Shown here one piece after another: positions 8,150-16,489 of a stretch of DNA of 64,000 nucleotides. A model generated the notes under the pieces. The model was not told the DNA's origin. It worked only from the letters and a program-made list of their open reading frames with translations, and ran no database searches. Made by a program: the position numbers and the translations under genes. The stretch is from Peristeroidobacter soli (GTDB lineage: Bacteria; Pseudomonadota; Gammaproteobacteria; Steroidobacterales; Steroidobacteraceae): positions 1 to 64,000 of the forward strand of contig NZ_RYEV01000005.1 of NCBI RefSeq assembly GCF_004138485.1, given 5' to 3'. The stretch's first letter is position 1; the number at the start of each line of letters is the position of its first letter.

Positions 8150-10210
8150 CTAACTGGCCAACATACGCATGAGGTCGGCAGCTAGCCGCCTGCCCGAGTG
8201 GAACGCGTGCGCTTCGAGAGGTTGCGTTCGATAGTCGAGATAGCCGTAGTCCGAGTCGAGGTAGAAAGGATGGTTGGTCTCGAAGATCAGGGCCTGCTCA
8301 TACAACGGGCTCTGCGTCGCAGCCCGGCTCTTCACCGCCTTTATGAGCTGGTCCTGCCAGTTGTGCGTATTCTCGTGGAACACGCCATCCATCATGTGCT
8401 CGAAGTCGAGATAGTGAGCGTCGGCCGTGCCCACCACGATCGTCCGCGAGCTCCCCTGCCACTCGTAGCCGGATACCTTCGGATCCGACGTGAACACGAT
8501 GTTGTCAGGCGGCTCGCAGCCGAGCACTTTACTGTGCACTTTTGCGATGTGCATCAGCACCGCCCGTCGCTGCTGGGGTGTGTACGTGTGCCACAGGTCG
8601 CGTGCTTCCTGCAGCATCTTCTTGTCTTGTTCCAATTCGCTCATGACGTCACGACGCAGCTGCTTTTCGTGGGTCAGCAGCTCCGGGCGCAGTTCCATCG
8701 CCTGGTAGAGCTTGGCTTGCGCCTCCGCGAACGGTTTCCATCGCTCTTCCTGGGGCGGCTGGCTCGTGAGATCGCCGCGCACCAGTTTCATCAACCGCAG
8801 CTGCGCCTCCGGCGGTAGTCTCGAGAGCACCACCTTGGGCGTATTCGAGACGAGCCACTGCGCGGTCTCGGCGCGCTCGGGCGTATCGGGTGGCGCCTGC
8901 TCCAGCTCATCGATGTGACCCAGTGTCAGAGCGACCCGCGTTGCGATCTTGCGATCCGCAGCGGCAATGGCCTGTTCCAGTGTCTGGAGACCTGCCGCGT
9001 AGTCGGGTGCTCCGCCATCCGCGCTCTTGGCCTTGCCGGACGTTTTCGTGGGCAGCCGGGCCAGCGTGTCGCGCAGCACCTTCATGTCGTCATCGTTCTC
9101 GGGCTCGCCTGTCGCGCGGACGGCTTCGAGATAGACCCTTTTTTTCCGCAGCAGGCGGAAATATTGTTCCTCTGTGCTGCGCAGAGCGCCGCGTTGACGC
9201 GGTTCGTCGTGGGCCAGCTGAATGCGCAGTGCCTTGACCTGCGCGGACTTCCTCGCGACCGCATCGCTATTGCGCGGAGGTTGCAGATAATCCCCCTCAA
9301 ACTGCGCATAAAGGTCAGCTTGGGTCTGGTTTCTCGCCTTGACGACGATGGCGGTCCAGTTCTGATTGCTGAAGAGTCGGCGTCGCAACGCGGGCCCGGA
9401 CGCCTTCGGTGAGCGCGCATCGAGTGCGTCGAGGAGACGATCGCCTGCCTCCTCGAGCGCCTCGCGCGCGGCCTGCAGGTCGGCCTCGGTGGCCCCGGGC
9501 TTGTATTCGCAGTCTTTGGTGGCCTTGTCGAACGCCTTGACGGCGCCAGCCAACATGGGCCCTTTCCAGAAGATGCCTCCGGCGATCTTCCGCGCCTGGC
9601 CAAAACCCATCCTGTGGATCTCATTTTTGTGGTGCGCCTTGAGCGCTTCGACGGACCGATAGTCGCCGACCTTGGCTTTCACGAGTGCCGCGAGTCGCTG
9701 ACGAAGCGGCGCCTGCGGAAGGTGATCGAAGTCGGGGCCGGCCATCACGCCGACGGTCTTTTCCAGATGTCTGATCGTCTTCCCGGGAAAATGCTGAACG
9801 AGCACGTCGCGAACCATCTCGTCGAACTGCTGCTCGGTCTGGCCCGGGGGGCTCTGCAGCCACTGCTTTTTCAGGTCCTCGAGCTTGTCGAGCTCGGCGC
9901 CGAGCTTGCCGTCCTCGAAATCGCATGAATCCACGCGCTTGAGCAGCGAGACGAGCTGCTTGCGCGTACTGCGCTCCACAGACGCTGTGTCGGGGAGGCG
10001 GGAGTGACCAGACGGCGGCGCGCTGACCAGCGAAGAGAGCTTGCGGCCGAATTGCGCGAACGCCTGCGTGATGGCCTGGCGGAAGCCGCCGGGCGATGCC
10101 GTTTTCACGTCGTGACCCGCGAGAGCGGTCTGCCGTGGAGAGGGTTCTGGATGAGACGGCTGTCCAACCACCGCCGGCGGCGTCCCCGGTTGGATGGCTT
10201 CCCATCCCAT
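8150..10210 (-). CDS. Predicted T3SS effector, zincin-type metalloprotease (paralogue)
   Basis: 686 residues, a clear paralogue of the 694-aa protein at 999-3083 along its whole length. It has HExxH as HENTH (612-616), the conserved downstream Glu in QPLEAHAF (E666), and a C-terminus ending in ADLMRMLAS as in the paralogue. The N-terminal block TALAGHDVKTA...GFRQAITQAFAQFGRKLSS is shared too. It follows the small gene at 10244-10600 by 33 nt and shares its promoter box at 10643-10668. Keeping both the zinc motif and the Glu in two diverged copies supports real catalysis. Substrate unknown. Confidence 0.7.
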   Translation of the reverse strand: MGWEAIQPGTPPAVVGQPSHPEPSPRQTALAGHDVKTASPGGFRQAITQAFAQFGRKLSSLVSAPPSGHSRLPDTASVERSTRKQLVSLLKRVDSCDFEDGKLGAELDKLEDLKKQWLQSPPGQTEQQFDEMVRDVLVQHFPGKTIRHLEKTVGVMAGPDFDHLPQAPLRQRLAALVKAKVGDYRSVEALKAHHKNEIHRMGFGQARKIAGGIFWKGPMLAGAVKAFDKATKDCEYKPGATEADLQAAREALEEAGDRLLDALDARSPKASGPALRRRLFSNQNWTAIVVKARNQTQADLYAQFEGDYLQPPRNSDAVARKSAQVKALRIQLAHDEPRQRGALRSTEEQYFRLLRKKRVYLEAVRATGEPENDDDMKVLRDTLARLPTKTSGKAKSADGGAPDYAAGLQTLEQAIAAADRKIATRVALTLGHIDELEQAPPDTPERAETAQWLVSNTPKVVLSRLPPEAQLRLMKLVRGDLTSQPPQEERWKPFAEAQAKLYQAMELRPELLTHEKQLRRDVMSELEQDKKMLQEARDLWHTYTPQQRRAVLMHIAKVHSKVLGCEPPDNIVFTSDPKVSGYEWQGSSRTIVVGTADAHYLDFEHMMDGVFHENTHNWQDQLIKAVKSRAATQSPLYEQALIFETNHPFYLDSDYGYLDYRTQPLEAHAFHSGRRLAADLMRMLAS

Positions 10211-10243
10211 GTGTGATTCCTCTTCTGTGGTCTGGTTTTCGGC

Positions 10244-10600
10244 TCAGCCGATTCGCAGGCCGTAGTAGTCCCGAACATAAGCGAGCAGCGCTTCGGGAAA
10301 GCGCGGATCGCCCCGCAAGATCGTCGTCGGGGCCAGCTCGAACGGCGGCGGCGAGGGCTCCTCCGACTCCACTGAGATAGCGGGTTTGCCGTTCAGCCGA
10401 TGCATCACCTGCTCGAGGAACGAGGCCCGTGCGGGATCGGCGGCCAGGATTTCGAGCTGGCCATCGCTGTGAATTCTCATCAGGCCGATGAGGCATTCGT
10501 CGGCGCCGTCTTCCTCCTGGATCTCGTCGTAGACGCCCGCTATATCACCGTCCTCGCCCGAGAACGGGTCGGACGCGAGCTCTGATTGAGTGTTCGGCAT
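10244..10600 (-). CDS. Small acidic protein, likely chaperone of the downstream effector
   Basis: 118 residues from the ATG at 10600 (MPNTQSELASDPFSGEDGD), acidic in its first half. An upstream in-frame ATG at 10720 would lie before the promoter box, so the shorter start is preferred. It comes first in a two-gene unit with the 686-aa protease. A small acidic protein coded just before an effector is typical of type III chaperones, but no chaperone family was recognised. Confidence 0.6.
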   Translation of the reverse strand: MPNTQSELASDPFSGEDGDIAGVYDEIQEEDGADECLIGLMRIHSDGQLEILAADPARASFLEQVMHRLNGKPAISVESEEPSPPPFELAPTTILRGDPRFPEALLAYVRDYYGLRIG

Positions 10601-10642
10601 GGCCACTCGCAGTCGGACGTTTTCACCTGGATCGCGGGGTGG

Positions 10643-10668
10643 GTAACGCCCGAGGAGGAGATGGTTCC
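10643..10668 (-). promoter_or_regulatory. T3SS-type ECF promoter box
   Basis: Minus strand: GGAACC, 15 nt, GTTACCCAC. Perfect consensus. It drives the small acidic gene and the 686-aa protease effector; -10 to ATG is about 43 nt. Confidence 0.7.
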
Positions 10669-10764
10669 AGTCCTCGCAGGGAACCGCGCGGCGCTGATGG
10701 TTGCTCAATGGCCGGGACAACAGAAGAGAAGGAGACGGTCGGCAGAGCTCCCGCTTACTGAAAA

Positions 10765-10789
10765 GGAACCTAGCCAGAAGTGACGTTAC
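10765..10789 (+). promoter_or_regulatory. T3SS-type ECF promoter box
   Basis: Plus strand: GGAACC, 14 nt, GTTACTCA. It lies 35 nt before the ATG at 10824 of the helical-repeat protein. It is divergent from the box at 10643-10668, about 100 bp away. Confidence 0.7.
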
Positions 10790-10823
10790 TCAGGGGTCTA
10801 TCAGGAGTAGGCGAATTCAATCC

Positions 10824-12194
10824 ATGCACTTTGCGCCGCTGAGGCTGTTGCGAACCTGCTTCGGAGTGCGTTCCGGTGCAACGCAGGACGCTTCGGCGCC
10901 GCAGCCCGTGCGGCGAGTGTCTGTCGCTGACTCTACCGTTCCGCGCATGCCCGTTACTCCCCCTCGGGCGGAGAATCGAGGGATATTCAGTTGCTTCAAG
11001 AGCTGGATGGCAAGGACCTTTCGGAGGGTCGCGTGTTGCGGCTTTTCCCGCAATCCGCAACGGGACAGCTCCTCCGGCCTTGCCTCCAGGGACACTGACA
11101 GATCGGGCGCATCTGGCAGCGAAGGGCTGTCGCCCGCCCATTCCGGGAACCCTGTCCCGCCCCAAGAGGCGCAGCACAATGCCGCGCCAAATACTTCCTT
11201 GCCGAAGGTCGGATGCGATGAAGGTCTCATCGGAATATTCGGAGAGCATCTGAGCGCTCTTCCGGATCGACCCGATGGTGAATGGTGTGTTGCCTTCCAG
11301 GCATTCGTTGCGGCCATCGACGAGCTCACCGTCGAGAAACAGAAACTGCCTGCGATCCTCCAGCTCATCAGGTGGTTGCCAAACGTGCCATCGAGCGACG
11401 CTCCTTACTGGTTCGATCGCCTCTTCGAAATGACGCTGACGCTTGCGCCGGAATCCAGGGCGGATGCGTTGTGTCAGATTGCGAGCGAGGCTCAACTGGG
11501 AATGATGGGCGCGACTGACCAGAAGGACAAACTGTTCGAGAAGCTCCTGGTTGCGAGCCATGAGATACCAGAACAGCAGCGAGGCGCGCTCCTGGAAGAT
11601 CTCGCACGACTCATTGGCTACTTGTCGCGCAACCTCCGGTTGCAGCACAGTTTGACCGTTCTCCACGATATCGCGTGCCTGAAGCCTGATGACCATCTGA
11701 AAGCGCTCGTGGAATTGACCTTCAAATTGGATTATTTGCCCGCCAATGATCGGCCAGCACTCCATCGCCAGTTGACCGAGTTCAGCTCGCGATTGTCTGC
11801 GAGTCACAAACAGCGCCTGCTCGTGCGTCTGGCCGCTACCGTTCCCACCGAACGTTCAATCATGGATTCATTTTTGAATGAAATTACCCTGCTTGACGTT
11901 CAAGACCGCGCGGAGGTGCTTGGGAATTTGATTGCCAGAATAAGGAGGCTGCCGCTCGCGGAGCGGAAACCCTTCTTCCAGAGAGTTCTAGCCGAAGTCG
12001 AGAAGATCCCGGAGCAGCATCGGGAGTTCGTCGAGGCGGTCCTGGATCCGAGACCTGGCGCGGTCGCCTATGTCGAGGGGACGGTGCATTTGCAGCGGAT
12101 ACTTGTTAGAGAGTTGAGGCATCTCGAGCTCGATGATGAACAGGAGGCTGAGCTGGACCAGCAAGTGAGGACGTTGGGAAAGCGGGACTCGTAA
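10824..12194 (+). CDS. Predicted T3SS effector, helical-repeat protein
   Basis: 456 residues from the ATG at 10824. An earlier in-frame ATG at 10701 precedes the promoter box and is rejected. The N-terminus (LLRTCFG at 8-14, then IFSCFKSWMARTFRRVACCGF at 54-74) is shared with the LRR protein and more loosely with the ADP-ribosyltransferase. Residues 130-440 contain imperfect helical repeats of about 35-40 residues with a pattern like L..LI..I..LP...R..FF...L, suggesting a HEAT/ARM-like scaffold. No catalytic motif seen. The promoter box and context make it a likely effector; family unknown. Confidence 0.65.
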   Translation: MHFAPLRLLRTCFGVRSGATQDASAPQPVRRVSVADSTVPRMPVTPPRAENRGIFSCFKSWMARTFRRVACCGFSRNPQRDSSSGLASRDTDRSGASGSEGLSPAHSGNPVPPQEAQHNAAPNTSLPKVGCDEGLIGIFGEHLSALPDRPDGEWCVAFQAFVAAIDELTVEKQKLPAILQLIRWLPNVPSSDAPYWFDRLFEMTLTLAPESRADALCQIASEAQLGMMGATDQKDKLFEKLLVASHEIPEQQRGALLEDLARLIGYLSRNLRLQHSLTVLHDIACLKPDDHLKALVELTFKLDYLPANDRPALHRQLTEFSSRLSASHKQRLLVRLAATVPTERSIMDSFLNEITLLDVQDRAEVLGNLIARIRRLPLAERKPFFQRVLAEVEKIPEQHREFVEAVLDPRPGAVAYVEGTVHLQRILVRELRHLELDDEQEAELDQQVRTLGKRDS

Positions 12195-12346
12195 ACCCCG
12201 GATCTCGATCGGGGGCGCACGAAGCTCACGTCCCTTGGTATATGAAGCTGCCGCCGGAGTGGCTGACGCGAGATCGGTCGAATTTTCTGTATATTTTTGG
12301 GCTGATGCCTGTTACGTAATAACTTGCGCGGCAGCGCGTACGGGAA

Positions 12347-13939
12347 TCAGGTCGAGGTGAACCGCTTTCGAAAGAGAGTGCCTTTCATCGAAGCCAAAGC
12401 AGCCGAGCCCGCCGCGCCGATGTCGGTGTTAGCGCCCAGGTCAAGCATCCTCACGTCGTGCATCTTGCTCAGAGCGATGGCACCTGCGTCGCCGATGAGG
12501 TTGATCCGCAGATCCAGCGAGGTGAGGCCCTTCATTGTGCTCAAAGCGACGGCGCCTTCATCGCCGATGTAGTTGCACCCCAGATTGAGCGAGGCCAGGC
12601 CCTGCATCTTGCTCACGGCGGTAGCGCCAGCATCGCCAATGTTGTTTCGCCACAAATTGAGCGAGGTCACACCTTTCATGTTTTCGCTCAAGGCAATGGC
12701 ACCCTTGTCTCCAATGTAATTCCACGTCAGGTCGAGCGTTGTGATGCCTTCCATGGTGCTCAAGGCGCTGGCGCCTGTTGCGAAGATGGCGTTGGCGCTG
12801 AGATTGAGTGTTTTCAGGCCTTTCATCGTACTCAACCGCTTCGCACCGTTGTCGCCGAGGTCGTTGAACGACAGATTGAGCGAGTCCAATCCCTCCATGC
12901 CGCTCAAAGCGGCGGCACCCTCTTCGTGGATGACGTTGTCGCTGAGATCGAGTGCCTTCAGGCCTTTCATCGTACTCAACACCTTTGCATCCTTGTCGCC
13001 GATGCGGCCGCCGCTCACCTTGAGTGCATCCACACCTTCCAGCCGAGCGACGGACGTCAGATCGCGGACGGTACAGTTGATGAGACTCAGGCTCGCGAGC
13101 GGACGCGGCCCGCTGGGCGGGGCGAAGAAGTCGCGGTCAACCGTGCAGCCTTTGAGGGTGAGCGATTTGACGGAGGAGGGCAGATCCGCCAGATCGAAGC
13201 CTTGTGTGAACGCCGGCCCCTCGAGGGTCAGCTGCTGGAGATTGCTGAAGCGCTCGAGTGATTTCAGGGCGCGAGGATCGGTGATGGTGAGTTTGGTGAC
13301 CGCTGGGTCGGCGTGGGCCTTGGAGAGCGTGCTCACCTCGGACAACGGCAGTCGCGTGCCCTCGGCGAAGGGGTATTGGTGGAATGCGGCGAGTGCATTG
13401 CTCAGCAACTCCGGGGACGCCGAGGGCATGACGTCACCCTCATCCTGTATGTCGCTGAAGTCCTCGATATCGCTGATGACGGTGGCGGTCGATTCGTGTG
13501 GCGAGTCCAGACTCGGGAACGGCTCGGTGGGCGCTGAGTCGGTAGCATCCTGGGTCAGGCTCGCAGCGTGCGTCGCCGAAGGGATATTCTCGCTTGGCAA
13601 CTGAGTTCTCGAGCGCTCCGCACTGTCGGGGGCGGCGGATTGCTCGGCAGACGCAGAAGCAGGGTCCGGCTCCAGGGACCACAGGTCAGCGGTCCACATC
13701 TGAGGGGGAGGGGACGCGGCTGGTCTGCGGGCAAAGCCACAACAGGTGACCTTCTCACAGGTTCGCGACACCCAGTCCTTGAAGCGACTGAAGCGCCCGG
13801 GCGCCTGAGCGGGCCTGCGTGCAGCGGTGGGATCGGCGACCGAGACGGAACGAGCGGGCTGCGGTCCGGCAGCCTCCGCGGCGGGACGCGGACGCATGCC
13901 GAAGCAGCTTCGCAACAGACCCAGCGGTGTGACGGCCAT
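12347..13939 (-). CDS. Predicted T3SS effector with leucine-rich repeats
   Basis: 530 residues from the ATG at 13939. The N-terminal 70 residues match the 456-aa effector (LLRSCFGMRP, PQPARSVSVADPT, RFSRFKDWVSRTCEKVTCCGF). Residues 230-520 hold at least nine LRRs of 24-25 residues with the pattern MKGLTSLDLRINLIGDAGAI. The recurrent GAxALS resembles the GALA-type plant-like LRRs of Ralstonia effectors, but I see no F-box. It probably binds a host protein. The promoter has a good -10 but a weak -35. It is convergent with the gene ending at 12194. Confidence 0.75.
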   Translation of the reverse strand: MAVTPLGLLRSCFGMRPRPAAEAAGPQPARSVSVADPTAARRPAQAPGRFSRFKDWVSRTCEKVTCCGFARRPAASPPPQMWTADLWSLEPDPASASAEQSAAPDSAERSRTQLPSENIPSATHAASLTQDATDSAPTEPFPSLDSPHESTATVISDIEDFSDIQDEGDVMPSASPELLSNALAAFHQYPFAEGTRLPLSEVSTLSKAHADPAVTKLTITDPRALKSLERFSNLQQLTLEGPAFTQGFDLADLPSSVKSLTLKGCTVDRDFFAPPSGPRPLASLSLINCTVRDLTSVARLEGVDALKVSGGRIGDKDAKVLSTMKGLKALDLSDNVIHEEGAAALSGMEGLDSLNLSFNDLGDNGAKRLSTMKGLKTLNLSANAIFATGASALSTMEGITTLDLTWNYIGDKGAIALSENMKGVTSLNLWRNNIGDAGATAVSKMQGLASLNLGCNYIGDEGAVALSTMKGLTSLDLRINLIGDAGAIALSKMHDVRMLDLGANTDIGAAGSAALASMKGTLFRKRFTST

Positions 13940-13973
13940 TTCCAACGATCTCACGGTCCCAAGTGGCCAGTGA

Positions 13974-13998
13974 GTAACCGCAGTAACGGTTTCGTTTC
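13974..13998 (-). promoter_or_regulatory. Weak T3SS-type promoter box before the LRR gene
   Basis: Minus strand: GAAACG, 14 nt, GTTACTCAC. The -10 element is perfect; the -35 keeps about four of six bases. Read-through from the chaperone gene upstream is also possible. Confidence 0.35.
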
Positions 13999-14094
13999 TT
14001 TCTGGCCGAGATGTTTGCGAGATGAATCGGCGCCGTCACGATGTCCGGCCGGTTGGTGATGAAGTTTCCGCGAATGGCATCCGGCATGACGACG

Positions 14095-14580
14095 TCACGG
14101 CTTCAGGAATCGCGGATCCATCGGTTGTGGCAGCGATTCTCCGGTGTCTGCGGTATCGGTCGGGCGCGCCGCGTGCGCTTTGAGCTCGGACAACGCTGCC
14201 ACCAGCTGCGCCCATAAACTCGGGAAATGGTCCAAGCGCCAGGCGAATTCGAAGGCGTTCGACTTGCCGATGGCGACTCGCTCCGAATAGACCAGCGAGT
14301 GCCGCTCGGCGTCGTAGCCGATGACGCCGGATGCCGTGCAGTGATTGAACAGATTCAACGCCAGCACGCCGAGCAGATACAGCGCGTCGGGCCTCGGATC
14401 GAGCGCCACGATGGGAGCATAGAGCACGACGGAGTCTTCGTCGGCCAGCACTTGAATGAAGAGGGTGGCGCCGTTGGCGAACTCGATGGCGCACGAGCCG
14501 CCGTCCGCGAGCTCGAACGCCGTGCCGAACTGCTCATTCACGGTGGTGAACCATTGATCGACGACACTTACCGGGTTCAC
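14095..14580 (-). CDS. CesT-type T3SS chaperone
   Basis: 161 residues, acidic. It has the class I chaperone layout: an N-terminal helix (VVDQWFTTVNEQFGTAFEL), beta strands (GSCAIEFANGATLFIQV, SVVLYAPIVAL), a hydrophobic mid helix (LYLLGVLALNLFN), a strand pair (AERHSLVYSERVAI), and a C-terminal helix near FPSLWAQLVAALSEL. Class I chaperones hold effectors in the cytoplasm for delivery to the ATPase. A perfect T3SS-type box lies upstream, divergent from sctR. Its client is probably the LRR protein just downstream or another effector in the block. Confidence 0.75.
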   Translation of the reverse strand: MNPVSVVDQWFTTVNEQFGTAFELADGGSCAIEFANGATLFIQVLADEDSVVLYAPIVALDPRPDALYLLGVLALNLFNHCTASGVIGYDAERHSLVYSERVAIGKSNAFEFAWRLDHFPSLWAQLVAALSELKAHAARPTDTADTGESLPQPMDPRFLKP

Positions 14581-14612
14581 TGTCGGACGTCCTCACTTGG
14601 ATCGTGGAGTGA

Positions 14613-14638
14613 GTAACGCTGGAAGCGCAGAAGGTTCC
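14613..14638 (-). promoter_or_regulatory. T3SS-type ECF promoter box before the chaperone
   Basis: Minus strand: GGAACC, 15 nt, GTTACTCAC. Perfect match. It forms a divergent pair with the box at 14653-14678, so one sigma factor would drive both directions. Confidence 0.75.
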
Positions 14639-14652
14639 AGCCCTTCGCACCG

Positions 14653-14678
14653 GGAACCGTGCGGCCGAAGACCGTTAC
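14653..14678 (+). promoter_or_regulatory. T3SS-type ECF promoter box before sctR
   Basis: Plus strand: GGAACC, 15 nt, GTTACTCAG. The predicted transcript starts a few bases after 14682, so translation of sctR must start downstream. Confidence 0.75.
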
Positions 14679-14753
14679 TCAGTGGGTCGGGCGGCGTCGC
14701 CCGTCGCAAGGACCGTTGCCCATGAACTCCCCGTGCCCGCGAGGTTGTCCGCC

Positions 14754-15401
14754 GTGACCCACGCAGATCCATTTCCGCTGATCCTGGTGCTTGGCGTGAT
14801 GGCGATGCTGCCGCTGCTCGTCGTCATGACGACCTCGTTCATGAAGATCGCCGTCGTGCTCTCGCTGGTGCGCAATGCTATGGGCGTGCAGCAGATTCCA
14901 CCGAATCTCGCGCTCTATGGTCTCGCGGCGATTCTCACGTTCTACATCATGGCGCCGGTCGGCCAGCACATGTACAGCACGGTCAAGGCGAATCCGCAGG
15001 CGACGCAGTCGCTCGACAGCCTGGAATCCACGGTGCTGCAGGGAGCCGAGCCGTTGCGAAAATTTCTGATTCAACACAGCCGGCCGCAACAGCGCGCGTT
15101 CTTCATGGGAACCGCGCGCAAGCTGTGGGAGCCTTCGATGGTCGCCGGGCTGAAGGATACGGACTTCGTCGTGCTGATTCCGTCGTTCCTCGTTACCGAG
15201 CTGACCTCCGCATTCGAGATGGGATTTTTGCTCTACCTGCCGTTCATCGTGATCGATCTCATCGTGTCCAACATCCTGCTCGCCATGGGCATGATGATGG
15301 TCTCGCCCGTCACCATCTCCTTGCCGCTGAAGCTGTTCCTGTTCGTGATGGTCGACGGCTGGTCGCGGCTGATTCACGGCCTCGTGCTCAGTTATACGTG
15401 A
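14754..15401 (+). CDS. sctR: T3SS export apparatus protein SctR
   Basis: Integral inner-membrane protein of the type III export gate (SctR/HrcR/YscR, related to flagellar FliP), about 215 residues, the family's usual size. Diagnostic stretches are FPLILVLGVMAMLPLLVVMTTSFMK near the N-terminus, GVQQIPPNLALYGLA, FMGTARKLWEP, and FLLYLPFIVIDLIVSNILLAMGMMM. An ATG exists at 14682, but it lies almost on the promoter box; the GTG at 14754 gives the normal family N-terminus. It is first in the sctRSTU operon. Confidence 0.92.
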   Translation: MTHADPFPLILVLGVMAMLPLLVVMTTSFMKIAVVLSLVRNAMGVQQIPPNLALYGLAAILTFYIMAPVGQHMYSTVKANPQATQSLDSLESTVLQGAEPLRKFLIQHSRPQQRAFFMGTARKLWEPSMVAGLKDTDFVVLIPSFLVTELTSAFEMGFLLYLPFIVIDLIVSNILLAMGMMMVSPVTISLPLKLFLFVMVDGWSRLIHGLVLSYT

Positions 15402-15411
15402 AGGTGCCGCC

Positions 15412-15681
15412 ATGACCGAAGCGAACTTCGTCGGTTTCCTGCACCAAGGGCTGCTGCTGATCCTGCTGCTGTCGATGCCGGCCATCGTCGTGGCCTCGGT
15501 GGTGGGCGTGCTGTTCAGTTTGTTTCAGGCGCTCACGCAGATCCAGGAACAGACGCTGTCGTTCGCCGTGAAGCTCATTGCCGTCGGCGTCACGCTGGCG
15601 CTTTCCGGACGGTGGATCGGCGTCGAGGTGTACAACTACACCGCGATGCTGTTCGATTCGATTGCTTACGCGGGGCGCTAG
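15412..15681 (+). CDS. sctS: T3SS export apparatus protein SctS
   Basis: 89 residues, two hydrophobic segments (GLLLILLLSMPAIVVASVVG and TLSFAVKLIAVGVTLALSG), matching SctS/HrcS/FliQ. It forms the export gate with SctR and SctT. It lies 10 nt after sctR in the same operon. Confidence 0.93.
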   Translation: MTEANFVGFLHQGLLLILLLSMPAIVVASVVGVLFSLFQALTQIQEQTLSFAVKLIAVGVTLALSGRWIGVEVYNYTAMLFDSIAYAGR

Positions 15682-15697
15682 CGCCGGCGCCCGTTCC

Positions 15698-16489
15698 ATG
15701 GAAGCGACGCAATTTCTCGGCGATTTTCACCGCGTACTGATCGCGCTGATGTGCGTGACGGTGCGAATTCAAGTCGCGTTCGCCATCATTCCGCTGTTCA
15801 ACAAACAAATGATGCCGGCACTGCTGCGCTCGGGCATCGCCATCGGTCTGTCGTTGCTGCTGTTGCCGCCGGTGCTGGCGGACTTTTCGACCATTCCGGA
15901 AGCGCCGAGGCTGATCGCCATCGTGGTGAAGGAGGGCGTGCTGGGCCTGCTCATCGGTTACTGCGTGGCGGCCTTGTTCTGGGCCGTGGAGGCGGTGGGT
16001 TTCTTCATCGACAACCAGCGCGGCGCGAGCATCGCGAGCACGCTGGATCCGTTGACGGGCAACGACAGTTCGCCGCTGGGCATCCTGTTCAACCAGGCCT
16101 TCGTCGTCTATTTCATGGTCGCGGGCGGCTTCAGCGTGCTGATGACACTGCTGTACGCGAGCTACGGCCTGTGGCCGGTGCTCACTTATTTTCCCAGCCT
16201 GCCGCCGGATGGGCTCATCGTGTTCGCGGATGTTTTCGGGCGAATCGTGCGGCTCGCCGTGCTGCTCTCCGCGCCGGTGATCGTTGCCATGATGCTCGCC
16301 GAGATGGGCCTCGCGCTCATGAGCCGGTTCGTGCCGCAATTGCAGGTGTTCTTTCTCGCCATGCCGGTGAAGTGCGGCATGGCGTTCTTCGTGCTCGTGG
16401 TCTATCTGCCGGTGCTGTTCGGCTATCTGCGAGAAGAGATCGGGGTGTTGCCTGAGCTGTTGCAGTCGCTGGCGGGAGCCTTCGGATGA
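15698..16489 (+). CDS. sctT: T3SS export apparatus protein SctT
   Basis: 263 residues, six or more membrane segments. Family signatures include IPLFNKQMMPALLRSGIAIG, GFFIDNQRGASIASTLDP and GILFNQAFVVYF, as in SctT/HrcT/FliR. The ATG at 15698 is chosen; the longer frame from 15578 would overlap sctS and adds unrelated sequence. Its end overlaps sctU by four bases (ATGA). Confidence 0.93.
   Translation: MEATQFLGDFHRVLIALMCVTVRIQVAFAIIPLFNKQMMPALLRSGIAIGLSLLLLPPVLADFSTIPEAPRLIAIVVKEGVLGLLIGYCVAALFWAVEAVGFFIDNQRGASIASTLDPLTGNDSSPLGILFNQAFVVYFMVAGGFSVLMTLLYASYGLWPVLTYFPSLPPDGLIVFADVFGRIVRLAVLLSAPVIVAMMLAEMGLALMSRFVPQLQVFFLAMPVKCGMAFFVLVVYLPVLFGYLREEIGVLPELLQSLAGAFG

Noticed and set aside
12458-13261. 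Plus-strand frame opposite the LRR gene
   Set aside because: Its apparent repeats simply mirror the LRRs on the other strand.
14613-14678. Reading the boxes as EcfG general-stress promoters (GGAAC-N16-CGTT)
   Set aside because: EcfG is an alphaproteobacterial system; gene content here is gammaproteobacterial and the boxes sit before T3SS genes.
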